Shown here one piece after another: positions 20,101 through 25,304 of a stretch of 64,000 nt of DNA. The notes under the pieces are model-generated. The model worked only from the letters and a program-made list of their open reading frames with translations. It was not told where the DNA came from and did not search any database. The stretch is taken from positions 1,161,001 through 1,225,000 of the forward strand of contig JAJGOT010000089.1 of the NCBI GenBank assembly GCA_022457155.1, given 5' to 3'. The DNA is from Cladopsammia gracilis (Eukaryota > Cnidaria > Anthozoa > Scleractinia > Dendrophylliidae). A program made the position numbers and the translations under genes. Positions within the stretch are counted from its first letter, which is position 1, and each line of letters starts with the position of its first letter.

Positions 20101-22638
20101 CAAAAGTTAGAACAAATGGTACCATGCAAAAGTACTGCTGAAGAGGTTTCATTTGAATGGTCACACCATAGGATTTCATCAACAGACTCAAAAGTTAGAA
20201 CAAATGGTACCATGCAAAAGTACTGCTGAAGAGGTTTCATTTGAATGGTCACACCATAGGATTTCGTCCACAGACTCAAAAGTTAGAACAAATGGTACCA
20301 TGCAAAAGTACTGCTGAAGAGGTTTCATTTGAATGGTCACACCATAGGATTTCGTCCACAGACTCAAAAGTTAGAACAAATGGTACCATACAAAAGTACT
20401 GCTGAAGAGGTTTCATTTGAATGGTCACACCATAGGATTTCGTCCACAGACATGGGAGGTGAAGTCCCATGCGAGGTGCCCATCCAAGAAACTTAAAATA
20501 TAGTTAAATACGGGACTATAAGTTAATAACAAAAATACGTAATTAAACTAGAGTGTCAGGGGCAAGTTCGAGATAACGGCCACGTGCACAACAACAGAGT
20601 TAACTAAAGAGGAATACAATAGAGTGAGAGAAACTTTAAAACAGGGTTCGTACGGTCATGGAAAAACCTGGAATTTCATGGAATTGTATAATTTTATTTC
20701 CAGGCCTGGAAAGTCATGGAATTTAAGTGTGGGTCATGGAAGGTCATGGAAAATTATGTTCATGGTACAAAATCACTAAGGCAGCAAACATTGTGGCAAG
20801 ATAAGATGAAAAATCAAAAAAGTGATCGTTTTGATAAAATTTTGAAAATGACTGTTGAACTCTTGGTCATGAAAAATTTGAAAAGGTCATGGAAAGTCAT
20901 GGAATTTAAAAATCTGAAAAGAGTACGAACCCTGTAAAAGAGCGGGGAGTAAGGAAGAGTTAGCAGTATTTAGAGGTGTTCTTTGTGATGGTCAGATTGG
21001 CCTTGTAAAACACAGCTGCTATTGTTTTTAGGGTTAGGGTCCATTGTTGTGTTGTTTGTTCTATTGTTCTCTCGAGGGGTTGCAAACCAATGGTGTGAGA
21101 CCTTACGAGAGCTGCAACATCGCCCCAGAATTTGTCCCCAAAAATACGCGCCCTTAATCTTCTCAATAGTTTATTTTATTTTTTTATCGTTAGATACCGC
21201 TACTCGGGAAAAAATTCGACTTGAAGAAAAGCAAAGAGCAGCGAAAAGAGAAAGACAAAAGAATGAGCGCTGGATCCCCAGGTAAAGATTATACAATAAA
21301 CAACAAAAGTCTTTATTCGTTAATTATTATACAATTTACAAGACAGGCCTGCCTAATCTTGGCAGGCCGATGTTAAAAGAAAATTGATGTTAAATTGTTG
21401 AAAAGAAAGTCTAAATTTCAATTCTTTTTTTTAACAACTGGAAAGAATGTTTTAGTGCAGAAAACATTGGATATGAATATCGCCTATTTTTGCTTTGAAA
21501 TTTCCCGCGCATCGCCATTTTGATTTTTTAGCGTCACATGGTTGCTGCCATTGTTAAAAATGGACGTTCTTTTCAGTGAAAAAAGGCAACCCTGTGACGT
21601 CATAAAAATTCGAAATGGCGGCGCGCGGGAAATTTAATAACGAAAATAGGCGATGTGTTACTGTTTCTAACACTGTAACAATGTTTTCATGTTTTGCGGA
21701 GTAATTTTATAGTTAAATAACGGACAACAGACTGAAACCACATCATACAATACAAGATTTGATTTCGACGGTCGAAGAGTTAAGCGTCGTTAACTTCAGA
21801 CTCGTAAACATAAAACGGCGTATGAGGATAGCGTGTCGTTCGTGAACACAATGGTACCCCCATAAACTGGGGACACCATCGGGACTAGGAGAAGTGTCCC
21901 CTTAAAGTGCCTATCACCCCTAGAAAGTTATTTTCAGAATCAACTCTACGTACATTGAATAGATGAATGGTAAAATATTTCTTGTTTTGAACGTCGTGTT
22001 AGTGAGTTATAGAGATTTGAATTTACAAAATGCTAATTAGATGACGTCAACCCGGGAATCATTTATTATACAACTACTTGTTTTCACCTCCAAGTAATAA
22101 TTTTTTATGAACAAATTGACTATCCACAGTTTATTTTTAGTATTTATCAAATTAATTACCCTCAAGCTGTAAACTGCGCATTGTAAACTGGCGTAGAAAA
22201 ATGGCAAATTTCCGGGTTGACGTCATCTAATTAGCATTTTTTAAATTCAAATCTCTATAACTCACAAACACGACGTTCAAAACAAGAAATATTTTACCAT
22301 TCAACTAGTGAATGTACATAGAGTTGATTCTGAAAATAACTTTCTAGGGGTGATAAGCACTTTAATGGAAGTGTCCCATGGTAGATTTTCCGCTGTTCTT
22401 CATTTAGGTCTTATCTCAAGATTGTCTCAACTTTCCTCTGAAGTTCTTAGGAATAATTTGGTGAATACAGACCCCTTTTTGTGACCCAGACAGTAGCAAG
22501 CACAGTTAACACAGAGTTTGATTTGTTTATTGCAGATGGTTCAAAGAAGACATGAATCCCTACACCGGTCAGATGGACTGGCTCTTTACAGGAACGTATT
22601 GGAACCGAGACTGGACAACATCTCCGGATATCTTTTGA
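85..22638 (+). CDS. OSBPL1A: Oxysterol-binding-protein-related protein, ORP1/ORP2 type (5' end outside window)
   Basis: Lipid-transfer protein that would carry sterol or phosphoinositide between ER and endosomal or plasma membranes. Nineteen exons join in frame: 85-189, 1989-2114, 3185-3287, 3427-3533, 4279-4392, 7919-8361, 9439-9514, 10390-10414, 10953-11062, 11988-12085, 12168-12201, 13028-13170, 13922-14000, 14938-15056, 17506-17761, 18663-18725, 19667-19727, 21194-21281, 22536-22638. Together they give 2253 nt (750 aa plus TGA), all with GT-AG borders and compatible phases. Order: end of a PH domain (exons 1-2, Trp in the last helix), coiled coil (exon 5), acidic/Ser-rich linker with an FFAT motif (exon 6), then the complete ORD. 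The family signatures [10 protein letters not shown] and EQVSHHPP are intact, the latter split by an intron. The ORD resembles ORP1/ORP2 ([24 protein letters not shown]) more than OSBP or ORP3. Any ankyrin repeats would lie upstream. Family call is firm; the choice between ORP1 and ORP2 is less so. Confidence 0.93.
285..1040 (+). mobile_element. Family A composite element (TIR-bounded, with internal tandem repeats)
   Basis: The left end (about 285) reads TTAACCATTCAACTCCCAAG, an inverted counterpart of the right-end GGGAGTGAAAGGGTTAA seen repeatedly between 500 and 970. Inside is one unit of the ~90 bp family A repeat (the part ATTTGAATGGTCACACCATA at about 404), then the 65 bp array, then part of another family A unit (970-1040). 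Other copies are at 14.3-14.7, 19.8-20.45 and 29.9-30.56 kb. No transposase is seen. Confidence 0.6.
470..966 (+). repeat. Tandem array, ~65 bp unit, about 7-8 copies
   Basis: Each unit contains CAGACTCAAAAGTTAGTACT, then ACTACATGTCTCCATAATTG, then CTCTGGGAGTGAAAGGGTTA. Copies differ by a few substitutions (CACGTCGTCAGAATT versus CATGTCTCCATAATT). The array lies in the first intron in the window and repeatedly duplicates the presumed right terminus of the family A element. Confidence 0.85.
1200..1345. repeat. Imperfect inverted repeat around a GCGC-rich core
   Basis: Left ATTATAGCGCGAAAGCGCGC pairs with right TGAGCGCTATACTAG. The centre contains TTAGCCGAC and GTCGGCTAA as a second nested inverted pair. 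Likely an old foldback element in the intron. Confidence 0.45.
2289..2336. repeat. Perfect 48-bp palindrome with no spacer
   Basis: CCGGTTGTTCAAAAGGTGGA is followed, without a loop, by its exact reverse complement; the centre is TAGCGCTA. Probably the end-to-end remnant of a foldback element. Intronic. Confidence 0.9.
2340..2725 (+). repeat. Family B tandem repeat, ~100 bp unit, about 4 degenerate copies
   Basis: Units contain AATAAACAGTACCACAGGAA, AGTACTGCTCAATAGC, a 'TTGAATGGTCACACTTTAGG' block and ACAGACTCAAAAGTTAGAAC. The last two blocks are homologous to family A, but the rest differs (CACCTTGTACAGC instead of ATGGTACCATGC). Other family B arrays lie at 3.6-4.24, 11.58-11.94 and (reverse) 24.2-24.5 kb. 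Confidence 0.8.
2818..3075. mobile_element. MITE, partial copy ('CCCGGCGTTT' family)
   Basis: Starts ATTTTCTCAATTAAACGCCC and follows the same sequence as the full element at 58866-59129, but the right terminus is damaged (ACAAAATACGGTAC without the CGTTTAATCGAG part). Intronic, about 110 bp upstream of exon 3185-3287. Confidence 0.65.
3603..4245 (+). repeat. Family B tandem array, about 6-7 copies
   Basis: Copies of ~95-105 bp each with CAGTACCACAGGAAAGTACT, TTTCATTTGAATGGTCACAC and CAGACTCAAAAGTTAGAACC. The array ends about 35 bp before the acceptor of exon 4279-4392, so almost the whole 745-bp intron is repeat. Confidence 0.88.
4674..4998 (+). mobile_element. TIR element with tRNA-like core
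   Basis: Outer inverted repeats: GATAACAACGGCCTGGACCA at the left and TGGTCCAGACCGTTGTTATC at the right; inner CTTATTGAGACTTATATAAC / TTATATAATTCTCAATAAG. The centre (about 4802-4885) has a D-arm-like AGCTAGGTGGTTCACTGGTA, and B-box-like GAGGTCACAGGTTCAATC. An inverse copy is at 11266-11545. It looks like a SINE-type tRNA core captured in, or the basis of, a foldback element. Confidence 0.55.
5003..6405. mobile_element. Long foldback element, ~530-bp arms
   Basis: Left arm 5003 to about 5540 and right arm about 5870 to 6405 are inverted copies. Examples: AAGTCGCAAGACTTTAAGC with GCTTAAAGTCTTGCAACTT, and GTCGTCAAGTTTGCTACTTC with GAAGTAGCAAACTTGACGAC. Arms have diverged by scattered substitutions, indels and flipped bases. 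The loop holds the CTGCCGT minisatellite. No ORF of note. Confidence 0.85.
5545..5617 (+). repeat. Heptamer minisatellite (CTGCCGT)n
   Basis: About ten uninterrupted heptamers, with one CTGCAGT variant, at the inner edge of the left arm of the foldback element. Single stray CTGCCGT/TTGCCGT copies lie at 5727-5755 beside the other arm, suggesting the array expanded inside the loop. Confidence 0.9.
6962..7147. mobile_element. Foldback MITE, diverged copy of the TAGGCCATTT family
   Basis: Ends are TAGCTCATTTCCAAGTTGCT and AGCAACTTGGAAATGGACTA. Inner arms contain CCTCCTTTTCAAACCGAGGC and its inverse. Related copies at 8611-8791 and 38081-38273 have the intact TAGGCCATTTCC terminus. Confidence 0.75.
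7195..7918 (+). repeat. Tandem array of a ~65-70 bp unit containing a 3' splice site
   Basis: About ten units, each ending in a polypyrimidine-like stretch, TTTTATAG and TATACGTGGAAGTCG, then GAGTGGGTTACCTGTGGCTC. The part TTTTATAG|CATTTACGTGGAAGTCG is identical to the real acceptor and first 17 nt of exon 7919-8361, and several units match it exactly at CATTTACGTGGAAG. The array therefore arose by duplicating the intron/exon border. Confidence 0.9.
7919..8361 (+). CDS. OSBPL1A: OSBPL1A-like exon carrying the FFAT motif
   Basis: A 443-nt exon, the largest in the gene. About residue 16 of the exon is EFFDARS, a near-consensus FFAT motif (EFFDAxE) that binds VAP proteins on the ER; position 7 is Ser instead of Glu. 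It is followed by an acidic stretch ([13 protein letters not shown]) and Ser/Thr-rich linker. The exon ends AG|GTAAGC in phase 2 and joins 9439-9514 to give an Arg codon. Its 3' splice site is the last copy of a tandem array of near-identical acceptor sequences just upstream. Confidence 0.88.
8495..8855 (+). mobile_element. Foldback element interrupted by a MITE
   Basis: The parts 8495-8610 and 8792-8855 match the uninterrupted copy at 30828-30992: GGGTAGTCCAGCACTTGTCC, AAACGATGTCTGTGATTCGC at left and its inverse CACAGACATCGTTTGGAC at right. The MITE 8611-8791 splits it after GATATATCAA. Confidence 0.85.
8611..8791. mobile_element. Foldback MITE, TAGGCCATTT family
   Basis: Terminal inverted repeats TAGGCCATTTCCGAGTTGCC and its near-inverse, then GCCTCTCTATCAAAGCGAGG and its inverse; the centre is a palindrome around ATGCAAATAAAACTTATTTG. 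It has no coding capacity. It sits inside another element, whose empty version is elsewhere in the window. Confidence 0.9.
8888..8904 (+). repeat. Poly-G tract (17 nt)
   Basis: Seventeen uninterrupted G in an otherwise G-rich intron stretch. A second run (14 G, then AGGGGGTGGG) lies at 9254-9267. Confidence 0.9.
9439..15056 (+). CDS. OSBPL1A: OSBPL1A-like exons for the N-terminal half of the ORD
   Basis: Eight exons (9439-9514, 10390-10414, 10953-11062, 11988-12085, 12168-12201, 13028-13170, 13922-14000, 14938-15056) encode the lid and the front of the lipid-binding barrel. Motifs in order: [58 protein letters not shown], and [13 protein letters not shown]. The His-His of EQVSHHPP, which contacts the phosphoinositide headgroup in this family, is present. 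One exon is only 25 nt. Confidence 0.92.
9893..10043. mobile_element. Foldback MITE
   Basis: Ends GGGGCCAGATTCGCGAAGCC and GGTTTCGTGAATCCAGCCCC are inverted repeats, continuing with TTAAGACGTATCCTAAG and its inverse, around an ACAATAG-rich loop. Intron between exons 9439-9514 and 10390-10414. Confidence 0.85.
10390..10414 (+). CDS. OSBPL1A: 25-nt microexon of the ORD
   Basis: Encodes DLSRITMP plus the first base of a Val codon. It has a good pyrimidine tract and CAG before it and a GT donor after it. It is needed to connect the phase-0 end of exon 9439-9514 with the phase-1 start of exon 10953-11062, and its product is a conserved ORD block, so it is real despite its size. Confidence 0.9.
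10700..10872 (+). repeat. Degenerate minisatellite rich in TTCGGAA
   Basis: Successive imperfect units of about 20-30 bp built from CATCTTCGGAAA and TGTTCGGAAGTCGTCGGAAC. It ends about 80 bp before the acceptor of exon 10953-11062. Confidence 0.75.
11266..11545 (-). mobile_element. TIR element with tRNA-like core (reverse copy)
   Basis: Inverse copy of 4674-4998: ACTCCTTATTGAGACTTATA at left and TATAAATCTCAATAAGGTGT at right. On the - strand the core runs AGCTAGGTGGTACTGTGGGA, GGTTCAATCCTGAGTGGGG. The B box GGTTCAATCC is closer to consensus here. Confidence 0.6.
11580..11936 (+). repeat. Family B tandem array, about 3-4 copies
   Basis: Same blocks as at 3.6-4.24 kb (AAAGTACTGCTCAATAGC, ATTTGAATGGTCACACTTTA, GAACCACCTTGTACAGCATA), with AACAGCACCACAG instead of AACAGTACCACAG. 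It ends about 50 bp before exon 11988-12085. Confidence 0.85.
12558..12881. mobile_element. GCGATCG-rich foldback MITE
   Basis: Termini AGCCTGGTTTCCATATAATC and its inverse ending TATATGGAAACCAGGCT. The interior is almost entirely degenerate iterations of GCGATC, GATCGC and CGATCGTTG in several internal palindromes, including a mirrored centre around GATAGAAAAATTTCTATC. Two internal partial termini (GGTTTCCATATGATC, TGGTTCCATATGATC) suggest tandem or nested insertions. Confidence 0.88.
13647..13832. mobile_element. Foldback MITE, TAGGCCATTTGCAC subfamily
   Basis: Termini TAGGCCATTTGCACGATGAC and its inverse. Inner arms contain GTCATTTGACTACTACTACC and its inverse, and AATTTTGTAATCCCAGTGCGG. 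A second copy is at 34122-34307. The first ten bases match the TAGGCCATTT terminus of 8611-8791. Confidence 0.9.
14330..14725 (-). mobile_element. Family A element, reverse copy with one internal unit
   Basis: On the - strand it starts near 14695 with ACTCCCAAGAGCGCCAAAAA and passes through TTGAAAAACAAATGGTTCC, CATTTGAATGGTCACACC and ACTCAAAAGTTAGAATTGG to ACATGTCGCCATAAT. The A/T-only stretch 14375-14520 precedes the inverted end GACTCTGGGGGTGAAATGG at about 14357-14339. This is the simplest copy: one unit between the two ends. Confidence 0.65.
15079..15472 (+). repeat. Dispersed repeat, copy 1 (second copy at 53236-53700)
   Basis: GGCAATGCACGATGGAATGT, TCTCATTGGCTTAGACTCAA, TTGTATTTGGGGAACTTCAT and AGAACAATGAAGTTTAC recur in the same order in both copies. 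No ORF or clear termini. Copy 1 abuts the TTAA of the next element. Confidence 0.8.
15700..16305 (+). pseudogene. Penelope-like retroelement, C-terminal GIY-YIG endonuclease fragment
   Basis: A 201-residue open frame with the linker and endonuclease of Penelope-like elements: a [11 protein letters not shown]ys cluster, the GIY part as LVYAISC, a second Cys pair (SCRVC), [16 protein letters not shown], and [19 protein letters not shown]. In intact elements the second motif reads like YIGET or YVGET; here it is DKVGET, so the catalytic Tyr is missing and the frame looks shortened. No reverse transcriptase is present upstream. It is a 5'-truncated remnant in an intron of the ORP gene, in sense orientation. 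Confidence 0.75.
16366..16398 (+). ncRNA. Hammerhead-ribozyme-like motif
   Basis: Core CTGATGA (16367-16373), a short hairpin GAGGC/AGCA/GCCTC, then GAAAC and GTC. This is the arrangement of minimal hammerhead motifs reported for Penelope-like elements, and it lies about 60 bp downstream of the Penelope-like ORF. One extra A sits between the core and stem II, and stems I and III are not obvious, so activity is uncertain. Confidence 0.5.
16458..16806. mobile_element. Foldback MITE with TA flanks
   Basis: Termini TAGACCTTGTCACGGTTTTT and AAAAACCGTGACAAGGTCTA. Arms continue through GTCGATGGATTTTTGC and AAAGCGATATCTTTTAAAAT to a short centre at about 16620-16650. It is nested in the 2-kb TTAA element. 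Confidence 0.9.
17506..22638 (+). CDS. OSBPL1A: OSBPL1A-like exons for the C-terminal half of the ORD and stop
   Basis: Five exons (17506-17761, 18663-18725, 19667-19727, 21194-21281, 22536-22638). They encode the GDW-TET strand, a Ser-rich loop ([19 protein letters not shown]) longer than I expect for the family, [11 protein letters not shown], the charged helix with [15 protein letters not shown], and the terminal [10 protein letters not shown] followed by TGA at 22636-22638. A GTAAGT inside the first exon (after 17600) could act as an alternative donor, but reading through to 17761 keeps frame and supplies the conserved RPPHSKQ. Confidence 0.92.
18072..18533. mobile_element. Foldback MITE, copy 1 (second at 21896-22367)
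   Basis: Left arm AAAGTGCACCTAACCCCAAA to about 18240, right arm ending with its inverse TTTGGGGTTAGGTGCACTTT. Arms share TAGTGAGTTATAGAGATTTG and CTAATTAGATGACGT. Both copies are in ORP introns. Confidence 0.9.
19785..20455 (+). mobile_element. Family A element with a tandem array of about 7 units
   Basis: The left end TTTAACTCTCAAGAGAGCCA is followed by a leader (TTTTAAATTATTGAAAAAAC) and about seven ~89 bp units, each with AAATGGTACCATGCAAAAGT, GAAGAGGTTTCATTTGAATG and CAGACTCAAAAGTTAGAACA. Units are very homogeneous, so the array is recent or homogenised. The right terminus is missing; the array breaks off at ACAGACATGGGAGG. Short ORFs across it are repeat artefacts. Confidence 0.85.
20642..20934. 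mobile_element. hAT-like nonautonomous element
   Basis: Termini CAGGGTTCGTACGGTCATGG and GAGTACGAACCCTG; interior with repeated GTCATGGAAAGTCATGG. The flanks share TAAAA (AACTTTAAAA | element | TAAAAGAG), shorter than the 8-bp duplication usual for hAT. Confidence 0.6.
21479..21656. mobile_element. Imperfect foldback element
   Basis: TCGCCTATTTTTGCTTTGAA with AAATTTCCCGCGC at left, and the inverse GCGCGGGAAATTTAATAACG / AAAATAGGCGA at right. GTGACGTCA and GCGTCACATG lie in the arms. Confidence 0.7.
21896..22367. mobile_element. Foldback MITE, copy 2
   Basis: Same family as 18072-18533: left AAAGTGCCTATCACCCCTAG, right CTAGGGGTGATAAGCACTTT, shared inner TTAGTGAGTTATAGAGATTT. The outer 40 bp differ from copy 1 (CACCCCTAGAAAGTTATTTT versus CCAAAATTTGTTTTTGG), so they are subfamilies. 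Confidence 0.9.
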
Positions 22639-23032
22639 ATTGACCTTTCTTAGTCTCTAACAAAGTAATAATTGACTCCTGCTTGTAAACCGTGGCTCAA
22701 TAAGCTCATATAGAACCTAGATTTCTCTCGGCCAATATTGACCAGAGTTGGGTCTGGGCACCAGGTTAACTCCATAGTTTAGTGGTTAGTTAGGTCTTCT
22801 CAGTTTTTAAAATGGCAGCGAGAAAAGATCCTCGAAAGTAGAACATCATGTGACCATGATGACGTGACCATGCTCTATAACCATTTCCTTTTTATTAAAT
22901 CTCTGATATTTTATAAATTTGAACATTAATTGTTCAGCTATTTGCCGGAATCTTCGCTCGCCGCCATATTTGAATAGCGCTGACAAAAAAATAGAAGAGG
23001 GTTGGTTGTTGTGACAGAGGAGAAGAATCAGC

Positions 23033-23370
23033 AATGGCCCTTATCGTAGATGAGTACGCCACGCCATCATATCGGCGGTTTCTCGCTTTCTTGACCCTAT
23101 AGTCTCGTTTTGATGTTTACGCTCATCGTCGTCAGAGGTTCTCGTAAAAATCAAAACGAGACTATAGGGTCAAGAAAGCGAGAAACCGCTGATATGTTGG
23201 CGTATATGGCGTATATGTTGGCTGATATGTTTGACCCCATAGTCTCGTTTTGATGTTTACGCTCATCGTCGTCAGAGGTTCTCGTAAACATCAAAACGAG
23301 ACTATAGGGTCAAGAAAGCGAGAAACCGCTGATATGTTGGCGTGGCGTACTCATCTACGATAAGGGCCAT
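23033..23370. repeat. Nested palindromes
   Basis: Outer arms GGCCCTTATCGTAGATGAGT and its inverse enclose two head-to-tail copies of an inner foldback: GACCCTATAGTCTCGTTTTG ... CAAAACGAGACTATAGGGTC with TTTACGCTCATCGTCGTCAG in the loop. The second inner copy starts GACCCCATAG. Located about 400 bp after the ORP stop codon. Confidence 0.92.
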
Positions 23371-23384
23371 TCCCCACTCCAGAA

Positions 23385-24210
23385 ACTATGAAGAATACCA
23401 TAATACTCTTTAAAGTGCAGGTTTGGGTGGTTCTTGATGTAAGCCTGATTTTTTCAATTTCTTTTGTTTTCAGCACGAACTGCACGTGCTATGCTTCAAC
23501 TTCTTGGCAATTTGCATACGGTGCACATTTGTGTACGAACACACAATGCTACGTCCTAGCGTTCCTACATGTACTCTGAATTCCATTGTGCCATTCTAAC
23601 ACAGGAGACTTGAATAATTGCACCCCGGTGAGACTGAGCCTGCGCATAAAAGAATATTATGGTATTTTTCGGAGTGGCCAATTCACAAGGTGTCACGTGT
23701 GTAATACTTGGTGCATTCCCCTTTTTACGACCCAACACCCCTGTATTAAAATTGAGTGGCAACGTCGTAAACTCATTATATTTTTCTACCAATCATGGCT
23801 CTTCAGTTGCAAACAGAAAACTAATAAGAAGTTAATTCAAGTGAATTTCATAGTACTCTTTGGGTAGGGATGATGAATGCATTGAATGGAGATGTTACGA
23901 TCCGACATCGGCAGTGGAGACTGGGTAAAGAGAAACCCTGGAATCGAGTTTACGCCGACGCTGTTTCTGCGAAATTGTGACTTTAAGATCGGTTTACGCT
24001 CCTTAAGCCGATTCTGTTATAAACAGCCTTAAAATCGGATGACGCCTAAAGCTTATGGTGCGCCGATTGCAAAAGAAAGGAATTCTAAATTATTTGAAAA
24101 ATAATAACAGTGTTTGCCAGGTTAGCAGAACTCGCAGTGGAGTGGCATTGTCTTTAATGAAGGCTTCTGACCCGTATTTCTTTTGTTCTTTGGAATAATT
24201 TACAAGGTGG
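23385..24210. other. Intergenic stretch without recognised features
   Basis: No supportable exon, RNA gene or clear repeat. Short ORFs at 23388-23867 on either strand lack similarity I can name. Confidence 0.5.
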
Positions 24211-24505
24211 TTATGACGTTTTAGTCTGTGGTTGAAATCGTAAAGTGTAACCATTCATTAGAACGCTGTTGAGTAGTACTGTCCTGTGGTACTGTTTATT
24301 ATGCTGTACAAGGTGGCTATGACTTGCGAGTCTGTGGATATCCTATAGTGTGAACATTCAAATGAAAGCTTTTGAGCAGTACTTTCCTGTGGTACTGTTA
24401 ATTATGCTTTACAAGGCGGTTATGACATTTGAGTCTGTGGATGAAATTCCTCAGTGTTACCATTCAAATGAAAGCTACTGAGTAGCTGTACTTTCCTGTG
24501 ATGCG
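24210..24505 (-). repeat. Family B tandem array, reverse orientation, about 3 copies
   Basis: On the + strand: TACTTTCCTGTGGTACTGTT, ATTATGCTGTACAAGGTGGC and ACATTCAAATGAAAGCTTTT, the inverse of the arrays in the ORP introns. Copies are more diverged than those at 3.6-4.24 kb. Confidence 0.8.
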
Positions 24506-25026
24506 GTGCTTATTTCATTATCGTGCAGATGAAATTCTCACATTTATACATAATTCCTGATGTGAGTAGAAGGGGGTCTCCATTGCTGCTTCCGGATCTG
24601 AAGCCTCCTAGTTTTAAAATTTTGATCGCGTTGAAATTCGGCGAATATCAATAACTTAGCGCGATTTGGAGTATTTATGATAATTTATATTTTAAGGTTG
24701 ACAGAATTGCCCAATCGAGTGTATCGATAGTGTTGTAGTTCGTGAAGTGAGTAATTCATCGTCATATAATCTGTGATCTTCGCATGAAAATTAGTCAATA
24801 TTGTAATTCTAAAAAGCAGAACCAATCGCATCCCGGAATTGTCCCAAAACAACTTGCCCCAATACTGGTTCGTCGTTGTGCCTTTCAACACGAAGGTTTC
24901 CAGGTTACTTCCAAGGAATAGCGCTTCCCAACAAACTAAAATAGCTCAGCATTTTGGATACTTAAATGAGCTGGTCAGTTATTAGTAGTAACGTGGGCGG
25001 ATAGAGAATCTATCTTAAGTGGGGTT

Positions 25027-25300
25027 GGGGGGGGGGGGGGGTGAATAAGGTGGGGGGTAAATATGGGGGAGGGTGAATAAGGGGGAAGTGAATAGTGACT
25101 AGGGGGAAGTGAATAAGGGAGGGAGGGAGTGAATAAGGGGGGGAGTGAATAAGGGGGGAAGTGAATAAGGGGGGGAGTGAATAAGGGGGAAGTGAATAAG
25201 GAGGGGAGTGAATAAGCTGGGGAGTGAATAAGGGGGGGGAAGTGAATATGGGGGAAGTGAATAAGGAGGGGAGTAAATAAGTGGGGGAAAGTGAAAATGT
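25027..25300 (-). repeat. Minisatellite, 13-16 bp unit (GTGAATAAGGGGGA)
   Basis: About 16 units of GTGAATAAGGGGG(G)A with length variation in the G run, preceded by a 15-G run. The proline-rich ORFs on the - strand here are artefacts of this array. Confidence 0.92.
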
Positions 25301-25304
25301 TAGC

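Noticed and set aside
19785..20455. Regular ~89 bp units resembling a CRISPR array, with overlapping ORFs on both strands
   Set aside because: Units are homogeneous along their whole length, with no unique spacers, and the context is a eukaryotic intron. The ORFs only reflect the repeat being open in some frames.
85..22638. Assignment to OSBP itself or the ORP3/6/7 group
   Set aside because: ORD blocks around [17 protein letters not shown] and RPPHSKQMYNF match the ORP1/ORP2 pattern better. OSBP-like features are limited to the final DW-T-SPDIF.
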